DNA of 64,000 nt from Sphingomonas telluris (lineage in GTDB: Bacteria; Pseudomonadota; Alphaproteobacteria; Sphingomonadales; Sphingomonadaceae): the NCBI RefSeq assembly GCF_022568775.1, contig NZ_JAKZHW010000002.1, positions 757,501 to 821,500 of the forward strand. Direction: 5' to 3'. Positions 51,009 to 58,360 of this stretch are shown piece by piece. Position numbers and translations under genes: made by a program. Within the stretch, counting starts at the first letter, position 1. Every line of letters begins with the position of its first letter. The notes under the pieces were generated by a model. That model saw only the letters and a program-made list of their open reading frames with translations, did not search any database and was not told the origin of the DNA.

Positions 51009-52827
51009 AGAGCATTCCTCCCGCTGTGGTCTTGTTCGGCAGGTCCTTGACCGCATTGACCATACCGAGTGCGGCGGTGGGATCGCGCGGGTCGAGGTTG
51101 CCGGAGACGATGGCGCCGGCCCAGCCGCCGACCCCTGCAACGACCGCGACATATTGGCGTCCGTCGGGCCCGCGGTAGCTGATCGGCTGGCCAATGATTC
51201 CGCTGCCCGCCTTGAACCGCCAAAGCAGCTTGCCATCGCGGGCGTCGACGGCTTTGAACCAGCCGTCCATCGTTCCGTAGAAGACGAGCCCCCCGGCAGT
51301 CGTGAGCGCCGGGCTGAACAGCGGCAGGTCTTCCTTGATCTCCCATCGGGGCTTGCGCTGGACAGGGTCCCAGGCGGTGAACACGCCCCGGTTGCCACCC
51401 GGGCCCGCGTACATCTTCACCTCCGCGCCTACGTAGGGCGTGCCGGCGATATAGTTCGCCTCCATCACGCCCTCGTCCATGCAAAGGTTGAGGTGCGGAA
51501 TGTAGACAAGCCCTGTGAGCGGGTTGAAGGCTGCGGGGTTCCAGTCCTTCATGCCCGGGGCGGCCGGACAGATATTGCGGACGACGCGACCGGACTTGGG
51601 CTCCTTCTCGGGGACGGGGATCAGGCGGCCGCTTTTCAGGTCGACGCCCTTTGCCGCATTGATGAAGCCGTAGGGCGTAGCGGCGATCACGCGCCCGTTG
51701 CGGCGATCCATCACGTAGAAGAAGCCGTTTCGCCCGGGCCGAAGCAGCGCCGGGATGCGCTCCTTGCCGACGGGATAATCGACGAGGATGCTCTCGTTGA
51801 TGTCATCGTGATCGTAGAGGTCGTGCGACGTGCTCTGGTAGAACCAGCGGGCCTTTCCGCTCGAAATATCGCGAGCGAAGACGCCGGTCGCCCATTTGTT
51901 GTCGCCGGGCCGCTGTTCGGGGTTCCAAGGGCCGGGGTTCGACGTTCCGTAATAGATGAGCTTGAGCTCGGGATCGTAGCTGATCCAGCCCCAGACCGTC
52001 GCTCCGCCGATCTTCCAGGCGTCGGGCGGCCATGTCTTCACGCCCAAGTCCTTGCCCTTCTCGCCGGCGTAGTAAGGCTTGAAGTCGGGGCCGATCAGGA
52101 CGTCCTTGTCGGGACCGGTATTGTACGCCTTCCATGCGAGCTTGCCCCTGCCCGCATCGAGCGCCGCGATCCAGCCGCGCACGCCCATCTCGCCGCCCGA
52201 ATTGCCGACTAGGACTTTCCCGTCAGCAACCAGCGGCGCCATGGTGATCGTCTCACCCTTCTGGATGTTGGCAAGCGTGGTGCGCCAGACCTGCTTACCG
52301 CTCTTGGCGTCAACCGCGATCGTGTTTCCGTCGAGCGTGTTGAAGAAGATCTTGCCGTCCGAATAGACGGCGCCCCGATTGACGACGTCGCAGCAGGCGA
52401 CGCCCTGCGCGGCGGCCGCCGGCTTCGGCTTGAACACCCACTTCGCAGGCGCGCCATCCTGGGTCAGGTCGAGGGCGTAAAGGTAGTTCGGGAACGGGGT
52501 GATGACGTACATCGTGCCGTCGACGACCAGGGGCGGCGCTTCGAACCCCTTGGTTGTGCCCGTCGCGAAGGTGAATGCGAGGCCGAGTCCCTTGACGTTC
52601 GCGGGCGTGATTTCCGTCAGGCCGGAGAAGCGCGAAGACGCATAATCCTTGCCCGGCATGATCCAATTGCCGTCGTCGTTCGGCATTGCCGGGGAGGCCT
52701 GCTTCGCAGGCACCGAGGACGTTGGTTGAGCCTGCCGCGATTGTTCGGACTTCTTCTCGCAAGCCGCGACTGCGGTCAGGGCAGCGACGGCAACACAATA
52801 GTGTACCCACGCGCGCATTGGCCGCAT
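50986..52827 (-). CDS. PQQ-dependent alcohol dehydrogenase-type lipoprotein
   Basis: A 613-residue eight-bladed propeller dehydrogenase. Lipobox V-A-A-C puts the lipid on Cys23, so it is attached to a membrane facing the periplasm. The vicinal disulfide is Cys145-Cys146 (G-V-A-C-C-D). Metal and PQQ residues are E213 (G-G-E-M-G), N297 (G-T-S-N-P-G-P-W-N) and the catalytic Asp339 in H-D-L-Y-D-H-D-D; Asp341 two residues later is the mark of lanthanide-dependent enzymes. Substrate cannot be told. No pqq synthesis gene is in the window. ATG 52827 has GGGGAGAG upstream. It heads the oxidase operon. Confidence 0.93.
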   Translation of the reverse strand: MRPMRAWVHYCVAVAALTAVAACEKKSEQSRQAQPTSSVPAKQASPAMPNDDGNWIMPGKDYASSRFSGLTEITPANVKGLGLAFTFATGTTKGFEAPPLVVDGTMYVITPFPNYLYALDLTQDGAPAKWVFKPKPAAAAQGVACCDVVNRGAVYSDGKIFFNTLDGNTIAVDAKSGKQVWRTTLANIQKGETITMAPLVADGKVLVGNSGGEMGVRGWIAALDAGRGKLAWKAYNTGPDKDVLIGPDFKPYYAGEKGKDLGVKTWPPDAWKIGGATVWGWISYDPELKLIYYGTSNPGPWNPEQRPGDNKWATGVFARDISSGKARWFYQSTSHDLYDHDDINESILVDYPVGKERIPALLRPGRNGFFYVMDRRNGRVIAATPYGFINAAKGVDLKSGRLIPVPEKEPKSGRVVRNICPAAPGMKDWNPAAFNPLTGLVYIPHLNLCMDEGVMEANYIAGTPYVGAEVKMYAGPGGNRGVFTAWDPVQRKPRWEIKEDLPLFSPALTTAGGLVFYGTMDGWFKAVDARDGKLLWRFKAGSGIIGQPISYRGPDGRQYVAVVAGVGGWAGAIVSGNLDPRDPTAALGMVNAVKDLPNKTTAGGMLYVFRLPG

Positions 52828-53085
52828 TTACTCTCCCCTGAACAACAACCGGGCAGTGTGGGAAGCGGGTCCTTCGACGCCCTGCCGGCCAGTGCGAAAA
52901 ACAGGAAACCCGTATTGGTTCCGCGACGGATTAACGCAGGCCCAACGCACGAAAAACCGCACTTCTCCGCCGTTCCTAACCTGCATCAGCAGTAATCTAT
53001 CTAACCCAAGTCAGCTATTTGAACCGCAGTAGGAACAGTGGGTTGGCAGGTCGCTACACAACCGTAGCAAGCCAGGAGGAAAGTA

Positions 53086-53220
53086 ATGGCCGGATCCAAG
53101 AGTAGCGGCGGATCGAAGCGTGGTTTTGCAGCGATGGATCCCGCGAAACAGCGGGAAATTGCCAGCAAGGGCGGAAAGGCCAGCCACGGCGGCGGAAGGC
53201 GTAGCAGCAGCTCTCGCTGA
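53086..53220 (+). CDS. KGG-motif stress protein (44 aa)
   Basis: ATG 53086 to TGA 53220, with AGGAGGAAAG five bases upstream. The 44 residues contain R-G-F-A-A-M-D-P-A-K-Q-R-E-I-A-S-K-G-G-K-A, the pattern of the KGG / stress-induced (con-10, GsiB) family. Such proteins are small, very hydrophilic and induced by general stress or starvation. It is followed by a good terminator, so it is a monocistronic gene. Confidence 0.9.
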   Translation: MAGSKSSGGSKRGFAAMDPAKQREIASKGGKASHGGGRRSSSSR

Positions 53221-53243
53221 ACGCTCTGTCAGTGTGACCAGAT

Positions 53244-53276
53244 GCGCCGGGCGGACTCCCTCCGTCCGGCGCTTTC
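53244..53276 (+). terminator. Rho-independent terminator after the KGG gene
   Basis: A 12-bp stem GCGCCGGGCGGA / TCCGTCCGGCGC with one G-T wobble and a five-base loop (CTCCC) is followed by TTTCTC. It lies 23 bases after the stop codon. Confidence 0.85.
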
Positions 53277-53341
53277 TCGTATTCAAACAGCCGTGACAGG
53301 CGGGCAACTGTGCAGCAAGAAGCTGCGTTGACGGCCCGCCC

Positions 53342-54082
53342 ATGTATCGATCCGACCTCAATAGCCGCGACAAGAGCGGAGCAATCGCCGCCGTCGTCGC
53401 GATCCATGCGGCGCTCCTGTTCGCCTTCCTCCATATTTCGGGGAAGATCGACCTGACCGATCCACAGCAGGTTCTCCGCGTGTTCGACATCACCGAAGTG
53501 CCGCCGCCTCCACCGGAACCGGAGGTGCCGAAGCCGGCCCAGGAAACGCAGAAGCCGAAGGAAAAGGAAGGCGCGGCCTCGCCTGCGAACCTGAAGAGCC
53601 AGGCCACGCCGGTGGTCGCGCCCAAGCCGCCCATACCTTTGCCGATTCCGCAGCCGGTGGCGACGACCGAAACTCCAAACCAGGGCGCCGCGCCCACGCA
53701 AGGCGCGTCCAATCTTCCGGGACCCGGGACCGGCGCGGGGGGCGTCGGAAACGGCACCGGCTCAGGCGGAGCCGGGAGCGGGACGGGCGGCGGCGGAAGC
53801 GGAATCGCGACGCGTGCATTTTTGCTGTCGCCGAGCCTCCGCAGCCGCGACTACCCACCGGAACTGCGCCGTCGGCTGTCGGAAGGTGCAGCGCCCTTCG
53901 TCATGTTCACGGTCATGCCGAACGGCCGAGTGACCGGCTGCAGGATCTACCAGTCGAGTGGCGATCCGGCGGTCGACGACATGACATGCCGGTTGGTCTC
54001 CGCGCGTTTCATGTATAGGCCCGCCTACAATCAGCGCGGCGAGGCCGTGGCTTCTCAGATGGCATACAGACAGGCGAATTAG
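53342..54082 (+). CDS. tonB: Energy transducer TonB
   Basis: A 246-residue TonB protein. One anchor (about 14-32) is followed by a Pro/Lys/Glu-rich spacer (50-120), a Gly/Thr/Ser stretch (125-155; G-T-G-A-G-G-V-G-N-G-T-G) and the C-terminal domain (V-M-F-T-V-M-P-N-G-R-V-T-G-C-R, D-M-T-C-R-L-V-S-A-R-F-M-Y-R-P-A). The paired Cys recall the TonB-like gene at 8968. Neither has exbBD next to it. It ends one base before pgl. Confidence 0.92.
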   Translation: MYRSDLNSRDKSGAIAAVVAIHAALLFAFLHISGKIDLTDPQQVLRVFDITEVPPPPPEPEVPKPAQETQKPKEKEGAASPANLKSQATPVVAPKPPIPLPIPQPVATTETPNQGAAPTQGASNLPGPGTGAGGVGNGTGSGGAGSGTGGGGSGIATRAFLLSPSLRSRDYPPELRRRLSEGAAPFVMFTVMPNGRVTGCRIYQSSGDPAVDDMTCRLVSARFMYRPAYNQRGEAVASQMAYRQAN

Positions 54083-54083
54083 G

Positions 54084-54785
54084 ATGATCGAAGCCGAATG
54101 GTGGGAATATGACAGCGCCGACGAGATGGCGGACGCAGTCGCGGGCGACGTCGGCTTCATCATAGAGAGCGCGCTCGACGCTCGCGGCGCATCGCTGGTG
54201 GCATTGCCCGGCGGCGAAACCCCCAAAGCCATCTTCAAGGCTCTGGCGGCGAAGAAGATGCCGTGGAAGCAGGTCACGATCATTCCCACCGACGAGCGGC
54301 TGGTGCCGATGGACGACCAGCGCAGCAACATTCGCGGCATCGCGCAGACCTTCATTCCGGCGGGCGCTCGCGTCATTCCAATCACCGGCGACATCGCCGA
54401 TTACAAGCTCGCCGGAAACTCGGCGGACGCGCGTCTTCAGGACCTGCCGTGGCCGCCGGACCTCGTCTGGCTCGGCATGGGCCAGGATGGGCACACGGCC
54501 TCGCTTTTTGCGGGTCCGGACCTGCAGGGAGCGCTCGATGCGCCCAAGGCCCGCCGGGCGATCGGCGTGATGCCCGATCCGATGCCCGAAGACGCTCCTG
54601 TGGCCCGCGTGACGCTGACCCGCTCGGCCATCCTGTCGGCACGGACGATCCTGATCACAATCACAGGCAAGAAGAAGCGCGAGCTTCTGGAGGGCGCAAT
54701 CGAGGACGGCCAGAGCTCGAAGCTGCCGATCGGACGCCTTCTCGCCGAGGTCGACCAGCCGATCGACATTCACTGGGCGCCTTAA
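54084..54785 (+). CDS. pgl: 6-phosphogluconolactonase
   Basis: A 233-residue SugarP-isomerase-fold lactonase, hydrolysing 6-phosphogluconolactone to 6-phosphogluconate. Visible are L-V-A-L-P-G-G-E-T-P, P-T-D-E-R-L-V-P and the G-M-G-x-D-G-H-T-A-S-L-F block. It is separate from zwf and edd here and lies one base after tonB, an unusual neighbour. The last codons run into an inverted repeat (54787-54804). Confidence 0.93.
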   Translation: MIEAEWWEYDSADEMADAVAGDVGFIIESALDARGASLVALPGGETPKAIFKALAAKKMPWKQVTIIPTDERLVPMDDQRSNIRGIAQTFIPAGARVIPITGDIADYKLAGNSADARLQDLPWPPDLVWLGMGQDGHTASLFAGPDLQGALDAPKARRAIGVMPDPMPEDAPVARVTLTRSAILSARTILITITGKKKRELLEGAIEDGQSSKLPIGRLLAEVDQPIDIHWAP

Positions 54786-54786
54786 A

Positions 54787-54804
54787 CGTAAAGTTAAGTT
54801 TACG
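54787..54804. promoter_or_regulatory. Inverted repeat CGTAAA-GTTAAG-TTTACG
   Basis: Perfect six-base arms CGTAAA and TTTACG flank GTTAAG, two bases after the pgl stop and 100 bases before the sigma factor start. No T-run follows, so it is not a standard terminator; it may be a regulator site for the sigma operon. Similar CGTAA/TTACG words occur at 42483-42495. Confidence 0.4.
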
Positions 54805-54903
54805 CCTGCCGGAATGGGTGTCATTCTAAGCGGCACTGGCGTGCGTGCGCTTCATCGCTAATAAGCTGATCCGGTCAGTCAGTCGCACGCGGATGCCGTC
54901 GGG

Positions 54904-55446
54904 TTGGGGGAAATCGAAAGCGATCCAGACTTCAGCCTCGTCTCCCGGGCGAGGAACGGAGATCGCGACGCCTTCGCGGCGCTGCTCGAGAAACATTACG
55001 ACCGCATCCATGGCCTCGCCTGGCAACTGAGCGGATCGCGAACGGACGCCGACGACATCGCGCAGGACGTCTGCTGCACCCTCGTCGAGAAGATCGGAAG
55101 CTTTCGCGGCGAGGCAAAGTTCTCGACGTGGCTATGCGGCATCACCTTCAATGCCTGCCGCGATTTGCGGCGCCGCCGCCGGTCCTTCTCCGCTTTCAGT
55201 GAGCGGCTGGCTGTGATCGTGGGGATCGCTGCTGCGGACGGGCGCGATCTCTACGACGCCATCTGGATTCAGAGCGCCATCTCCAGGCTGAAGCCGGCGC
55301 TCAGGGACACTGCGGTGCTCGTCGTCGGTCAGCAGCTCAACTATGCGGAAGCGGCGGCCATCCTCGGTGTGGCTGAAGCGACGGTCGCCTGGCGCATGCA
55401 CGAGGTGCGACGCATTCTGTCGAAGAGCGAAGAACGCGAGCCATGA
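54904..55446 (+). CDS. ECF-type RNA polymerase sigma factor
   Basis: A 180-residue sigma-70 family factor with regions 2 and 4 only. Region 2 shows A-F-A-A-L-L-E-K-H-Y-D-R-I, D-A-D-D-I-A-Q-D-V-C-C-T-L-V-E-K and F-R-G-E-A-K-F-S-T-W-L-C-G-I-T; region 4 shows L-N-Y-A-E-A-A-A-I-L-G-V-A-E-A-T-V-A-W-R-M-H-E-V-R-R. TTG 54904 is the likely start. Downstream lie a vWA lipoprotein and a membrane protein with an anti-sigma-like layout; no standard zinc-binding anti-sigma gene (ZAS) is seen. It probably answers to an envelope signal. Confidence 0.9.
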   Translation: MGEIESDPDFSLVSRARNGDRDAFAALLEKHYDRIHGLAWQLSGSRTDADDIAQDVCCTLVEKIGSFRGEAKFSTWLCGITFNACRDLRRRRRSFSAFSERLAVIVGIAAADGRDLYDAIWIQSAISRLKPALRDTAVLVVGQQLNYAEAAAILGVAEATVAWRMHEVRRILSKSEEREP

Positions 55447-55549
55447 CCTCTTCCGCAAATTATTTCGCGAACCTTCCAAGGATTTCTCCCCGACCCGCGT
55501 CTCAGGACCAGGCGAGCGATTTGGCTCGCCGATCTCGAGGGAGGTTTTC

Positions 55550-57259
55550 ATGGGGAGCACTACCCGTCCGCTGATCATGACGCTGGGTGTCACTTTGCTT
55601 GCGTCATGCGCGGGCAACAACGTCGATTCCGCTTCCGCGCCGGAACAGCAGCCTGCGGCCGCGCAAGAGACAACTGCCGACCAATCTATCGTCACGACCG
55701 GCTCGCGTATCCAGGTCGGCAATGTCGAAGCGAAGAGCCAGTTCAGCCTCGGCACAGTGGCACCGGCCGCGCCGCCGCCTCCCTCGATGCGCATGGCAGA
55801 GCCAGTACCCATGCCGTACTACCACGACGTCGGTCGCGACAAGTTCAACGCCTTTGCGGAGAACGCCTTCAAGATCGTCCGGGAAGCGCCGGTTTCGACC
55901 TTCTCCATCGATGTCGACACCGCCTCTTATTCGTGGGTGCGCGCGTCTCTGAACAATAATGTCCTGCCTCAGCCGGCATCGGTTCGAACCGAGGAGATGG
56001 TCAATTATTTCAGCTACGATTACGCGCCGCCGCGCACGACGGATCAGCCGTTCAGCACAAACGTCGCCGTCTTTCCGAGTCCCTGGTCGGCAGGCCGCAA
56101 GCTCGTGCGTATCGGCATCAAGGGCTACACGATCCAGAAGACTACGCGGCCGCGCGCGAACCTCGTCTTCCTGATCGACACGTCGGGCTCGATGAACGAG
56201 CCGAACAAGCTGCCGCTGGTCCAGAAGTCGCTGGACATGTTGGTAGATGAGCTGGACGAGCGCGATACGGTCTCGATCGTCACGTACGCGGGCGGTGCCG
56301 GCACAGCTCTCCAGCCGACGCCCGCGAGCCAGAAGGCGAAGATCCGCGCAGTCATCGACAGCCTGGGCGCAGGCGGCAGCACCGCGGGGGCGGAGGGTAT
56401 CCGTCAGGCCTACAATCTCGCCGAGGCGAACTTCGATCCGAAAGGCGTCAACCGCGTCATCCTGGCCACGGACGGTGACTTCAACGTCGGCATCACCGAC
56501 CAGAACGAGCTGAAGGGTTATATCGAGCGCGAGCGCACGAAGGGCGTTTTCCTGTCGGTGCTGGGCTTCGGCATGGGCAATTACAACGACGCCCTGATGC
56601 AGACGCTGGCCCAGAACGGCAACGGCACCGCCGCCTACATCGACACGGCCGCCGAGGCACGGAAGACGCTGGTCGAGGAAGCCGGATCGACTCTCTTCCC
56701 GATCGCCAAGGATGTGAAGATCCAGGTCGAGTTCAACCCGGCCGCCGTCGCCGAATATCGCCTCATCGGATACGAGACGCGCGCCCTGAACCGCGACGAC
56801 TTCGACAACGATAAGGTCGATGCGGGCGACGTCGGCTCCGGGCAGACCGTGACGGCCCTCTACGAATTCGTGCCCGTCGGCGGCCGCCGAACGATGGACG
56901 ACCTCCGCTACGGAGCGAAGACAGCGGCGGCCACGCGCAGCAGCGAGCTCGGCTTCGTGAAGATCCGCTACAAGTTGCCGAAGTCGGACACGAGCCGGCT
57001 GATCTCCACGCCCATCGATGGCCGCTTCGAGGTTCGCAGCTTCGACGCCGCACCGCGCGATGCTCGCTTCGCCACTGCCGTCGCGGGGTTCGCGGAGCTG
57101 CTTCGCGGCGGCCGCTACACCGGGACGCTCAGCTACGAGGACGTGCTGCGGATCGCCAGCGCGGCTCGCGGTCCCGACGAGTACGGCTATCGCTCCGAGT
57201 TCCTCTCGCTGGTTCGCGCGGCGAAGAATGCCCGGACGATGGCGCAACTCGATCGATAG
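55550..57259 (+). CDS. von Willebrand factor A domain lipoprotein (YfbK-like)
   Basis: A 569-residue protein; ATG 55550 follows GAGGGAGG. Lipobox L-L-A-S-C puts the lipid on Cys20. An unusual I-V-T-T-G-S-R-I segment (47-54) resembles the first residues of TonB receptor plugs. An N-terminal vWF_A-associated domain (about 95-190) precedes the vWA domain with an intact MIDAS start D210-T-S-G-S and L-A-T-D-G-D-F-N-V-G. A C-terminal DUF3520-type domain (about 380-560) ends it. YfbK-like proteins are periplasmic or surface proteins of unknown role, often next to an ECF sigma factor, as here. Confidence 0.9.
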   Translation: MGSTTRPLIMTLGVTLLASCAGNNVDSASAPEQQPAAAQETTADQSIVTTGSRIQVGNVEAKSQFSLGTVAPAAPPPPSMRMAEPVPMPYYHDVGRDKFNAFAENAFKIVREAPVSTFSIDVDTASYSWVRASLNNNVLPQPASVRTEEMVNYFSYDYAPPRTTDQPFSTNVAVFPSPWSAGRKLVRIGIKGYTIQKTTRPRANLVFLIDTSGSMNEPNKLPLVQKSLDMLVDELDERDTVSIVTYAGGAGTALQPTPASQKAKIRAVIDSLGAGGSTAGAEGIRQAYNLAEANFDPKGVNRVILATDGDFNVGITDQNELKGYIERERTKGVFLSVLGFGMGNYNDALMQTLAQNGNGTAAYIDTAAEARKTLVEEAGSTLFPIAKDVKIQVEFNPAAVAEYRLIGYETRALNRDDFDNDKVDAGDVGSGQTVTALYEFVPVGGRRTMDDLRYGAKTAAATRSSELGFVKIRYKLPKSDTSRLISTPIDGRFEVRSFDAAPRDARFATAVAGFAELLRGGRYTGTLSYEDVLRIASAARGPDEYGYRSEFLSLVRAAKNARTMAQLDR

Positions 57260-57267
57260 CGGGCTTG

Positions 57268-57305
57268 TGGCCGCCAGCGCTTTCGCCCCCGGGCGTTGGC
57301 GGCCA
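57268..57305. other. Strong hairpin between vWA gene and next gene
   Basis: TGGCCGCCAGCGC (57268-57280) pairs with GCGTTGGCGGCCA (57293-57305) over 13 bp with one wobble, loop of 12 bases. The run after it is ACCCAAAAG, so there is no U tract. It could slow transcription or protect the vWA mRNA end. Confidence 0.5.
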
Positions 57306-57379
57306 ACCCAAAAGCCTTCGACGAGAATGCGATTGCCGTTATGAGTTCGTCGATGCTGCAGTGGGAAGGAAGGCGCTAG

Positions 57380-58360
57380 GTGGCGATCGACAGCGACAGC
57401 TCAGTCTGGCTGCCCACGCCTCCGCCCCCGCGTCCGGCGGCGCGCCGCGACGCGATCGAAGCGGCGATGCGGAAGTTCGATGGCGTTGAGGAACCTGATG
57501 CCCTCCGCGCCGAAAAGCCGTGGTGGGCGACGCACAGGCGGCAGGTTGGCGCGCTGGCGACGGCGGCGGTTGTCGCGGTGATCAGCGTCCCCTTGGCGAT
57601 CACGGTCCTGCAGAATCAGCCGCATCCCGCTCCGCAGGCAAAGGCGCCCGCCAAGGTTCAGCGGGAGCCGCGGACGAACTTCGCTGCAGAGCCTACTCCG
57701 GTTGAAGCGGCGCCGGCGGACGGGGGAGCTGTCGCGGACCTGCCGCGGTCGAAGCTTCCACTCGAGCCGCACGAAGACACGCCCGCTGCGTCCGCGGAGG
57801 AGAAGATGGCAGCCAATGAGGCACCCGCTCAAGCGCTTGGCGTAGCTGCACCTCCGGCAGCGCCGCCACCCCCGCCAGCGCCTGCACCATCAGCGCCGCA
57901 GCGGAGCGAGGTTACCGACGCTCAGGAAATCGTCACCACGGGGTCGCGCATCCCCTCGGCATCATTCGAGCAGCGTCAAGTGGCCGCCAAGGCGTCCGGA
58001 GCCCTTGCCGCTCCCGCGTCGCCGCCGATGGCGGAGTACGGCAAATTCCTCACCGCACTGCAATCAGCGGTCCGGTCCGGCAACAAACATGCCGTGAGCG
58101 GGCTGGTCGCTTATCCACTGCGCGTGAACACGAGCGGGGGTCCGCGCATCTACCGCGACCGCAAATCCCTCGAGCGGGAATTCGAGCAGATCTTCACGCC
58201 GAAAGTACGAAAGGCCATCCTTGCTCAGCAGGCTGGGCAGTTATTCGTCCGGGACCAGGGCGCGATGATCGGCGACGGCCAAGTCTGGTTCGATCAGACG
58301 TGCAGCAACGATCGTTGCTCGCCCGCCGGACCGGTTCGCATCAGGGCCGTGAACCCCTAG
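57380..58360 (+). CDS. Single-pass membrane protein with IVTTGSRI motif
   Basis: A 326-residue protein, GTG start after GGAAGGAAGG. The N-terminal 55 residues are cytoplasmic (M-x-x-F-x-G-V-E-E-P-D at about 30), one helix spans about 56-77, and a long Pro/Ala/Glu-rich periplasmic stretch leads to I-V-T-T-G-S-R-I-P (184-192), the same motif as in the vWA protein before it. The last 110 residues form a small domain (M-A-E-Y-G-K-F-L-T-A-L-Q-S-A-V-R-S-G, then I-Y-R-D-R-K-S-L-E-R-E-F). The layout of cytoplasmic part, one helix and periplasmic part is that of an anti-sigma or signal transducer, but no anti-sigma domain is recognised. Confidence 0.75.
   Translation: MAIDSDSSVWLPTPPPPRPAARRDAIEAAMRKFDGVEEPDALRAEKPWWATHRRQVGALATAAVVAVISVPLAITVLQNQPHPAPQAKAPAKVQREPRTNFAAEPTPVEAAPADGGAVADLPRSKLPLEPHEDTPAASAEEKMAANEAPAQALGVAAPPAAPPPPPAPAPSAPQRSEVTDAQEIVTTGSRIPSASFEQRQVAAKASGALAAPASPPMAEYGKFLTALQSAVRSGNKHAVSGLVAYPLRVNTSGGPRIYRDRKSLEREFEQIFTPKVRKAILAQQAGQLFVRDQGAMIGDGQVWFDQTCSNDRCSPAGPVRIRAVNP

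Noticed and set aside
55467..55502. GAACCTT followed by CGTCT as an ECF-type promoter for the vWA gene
   Set aside because: The two words are about 22 bases apart, too far for the usual ECF spacing of about 16 between -35 AACC and -10 CGTC.
55443..55574. 43-codon frame starting at the sigma factor stop (ATGA), possible anti-sigma remnant
   Set aside because: Mostly Ser, Arg and Pro, no helix pattern, and it overlaps the clear start of the vWA gene; coupling alone is too weak.
55604..57247. Open frame of 547 codons on the minus strand inside the vWA gene
   Set aside because: Same kind of antisense shadow; composition is unlike a folded protein and the plus strand gene has clear motifs.
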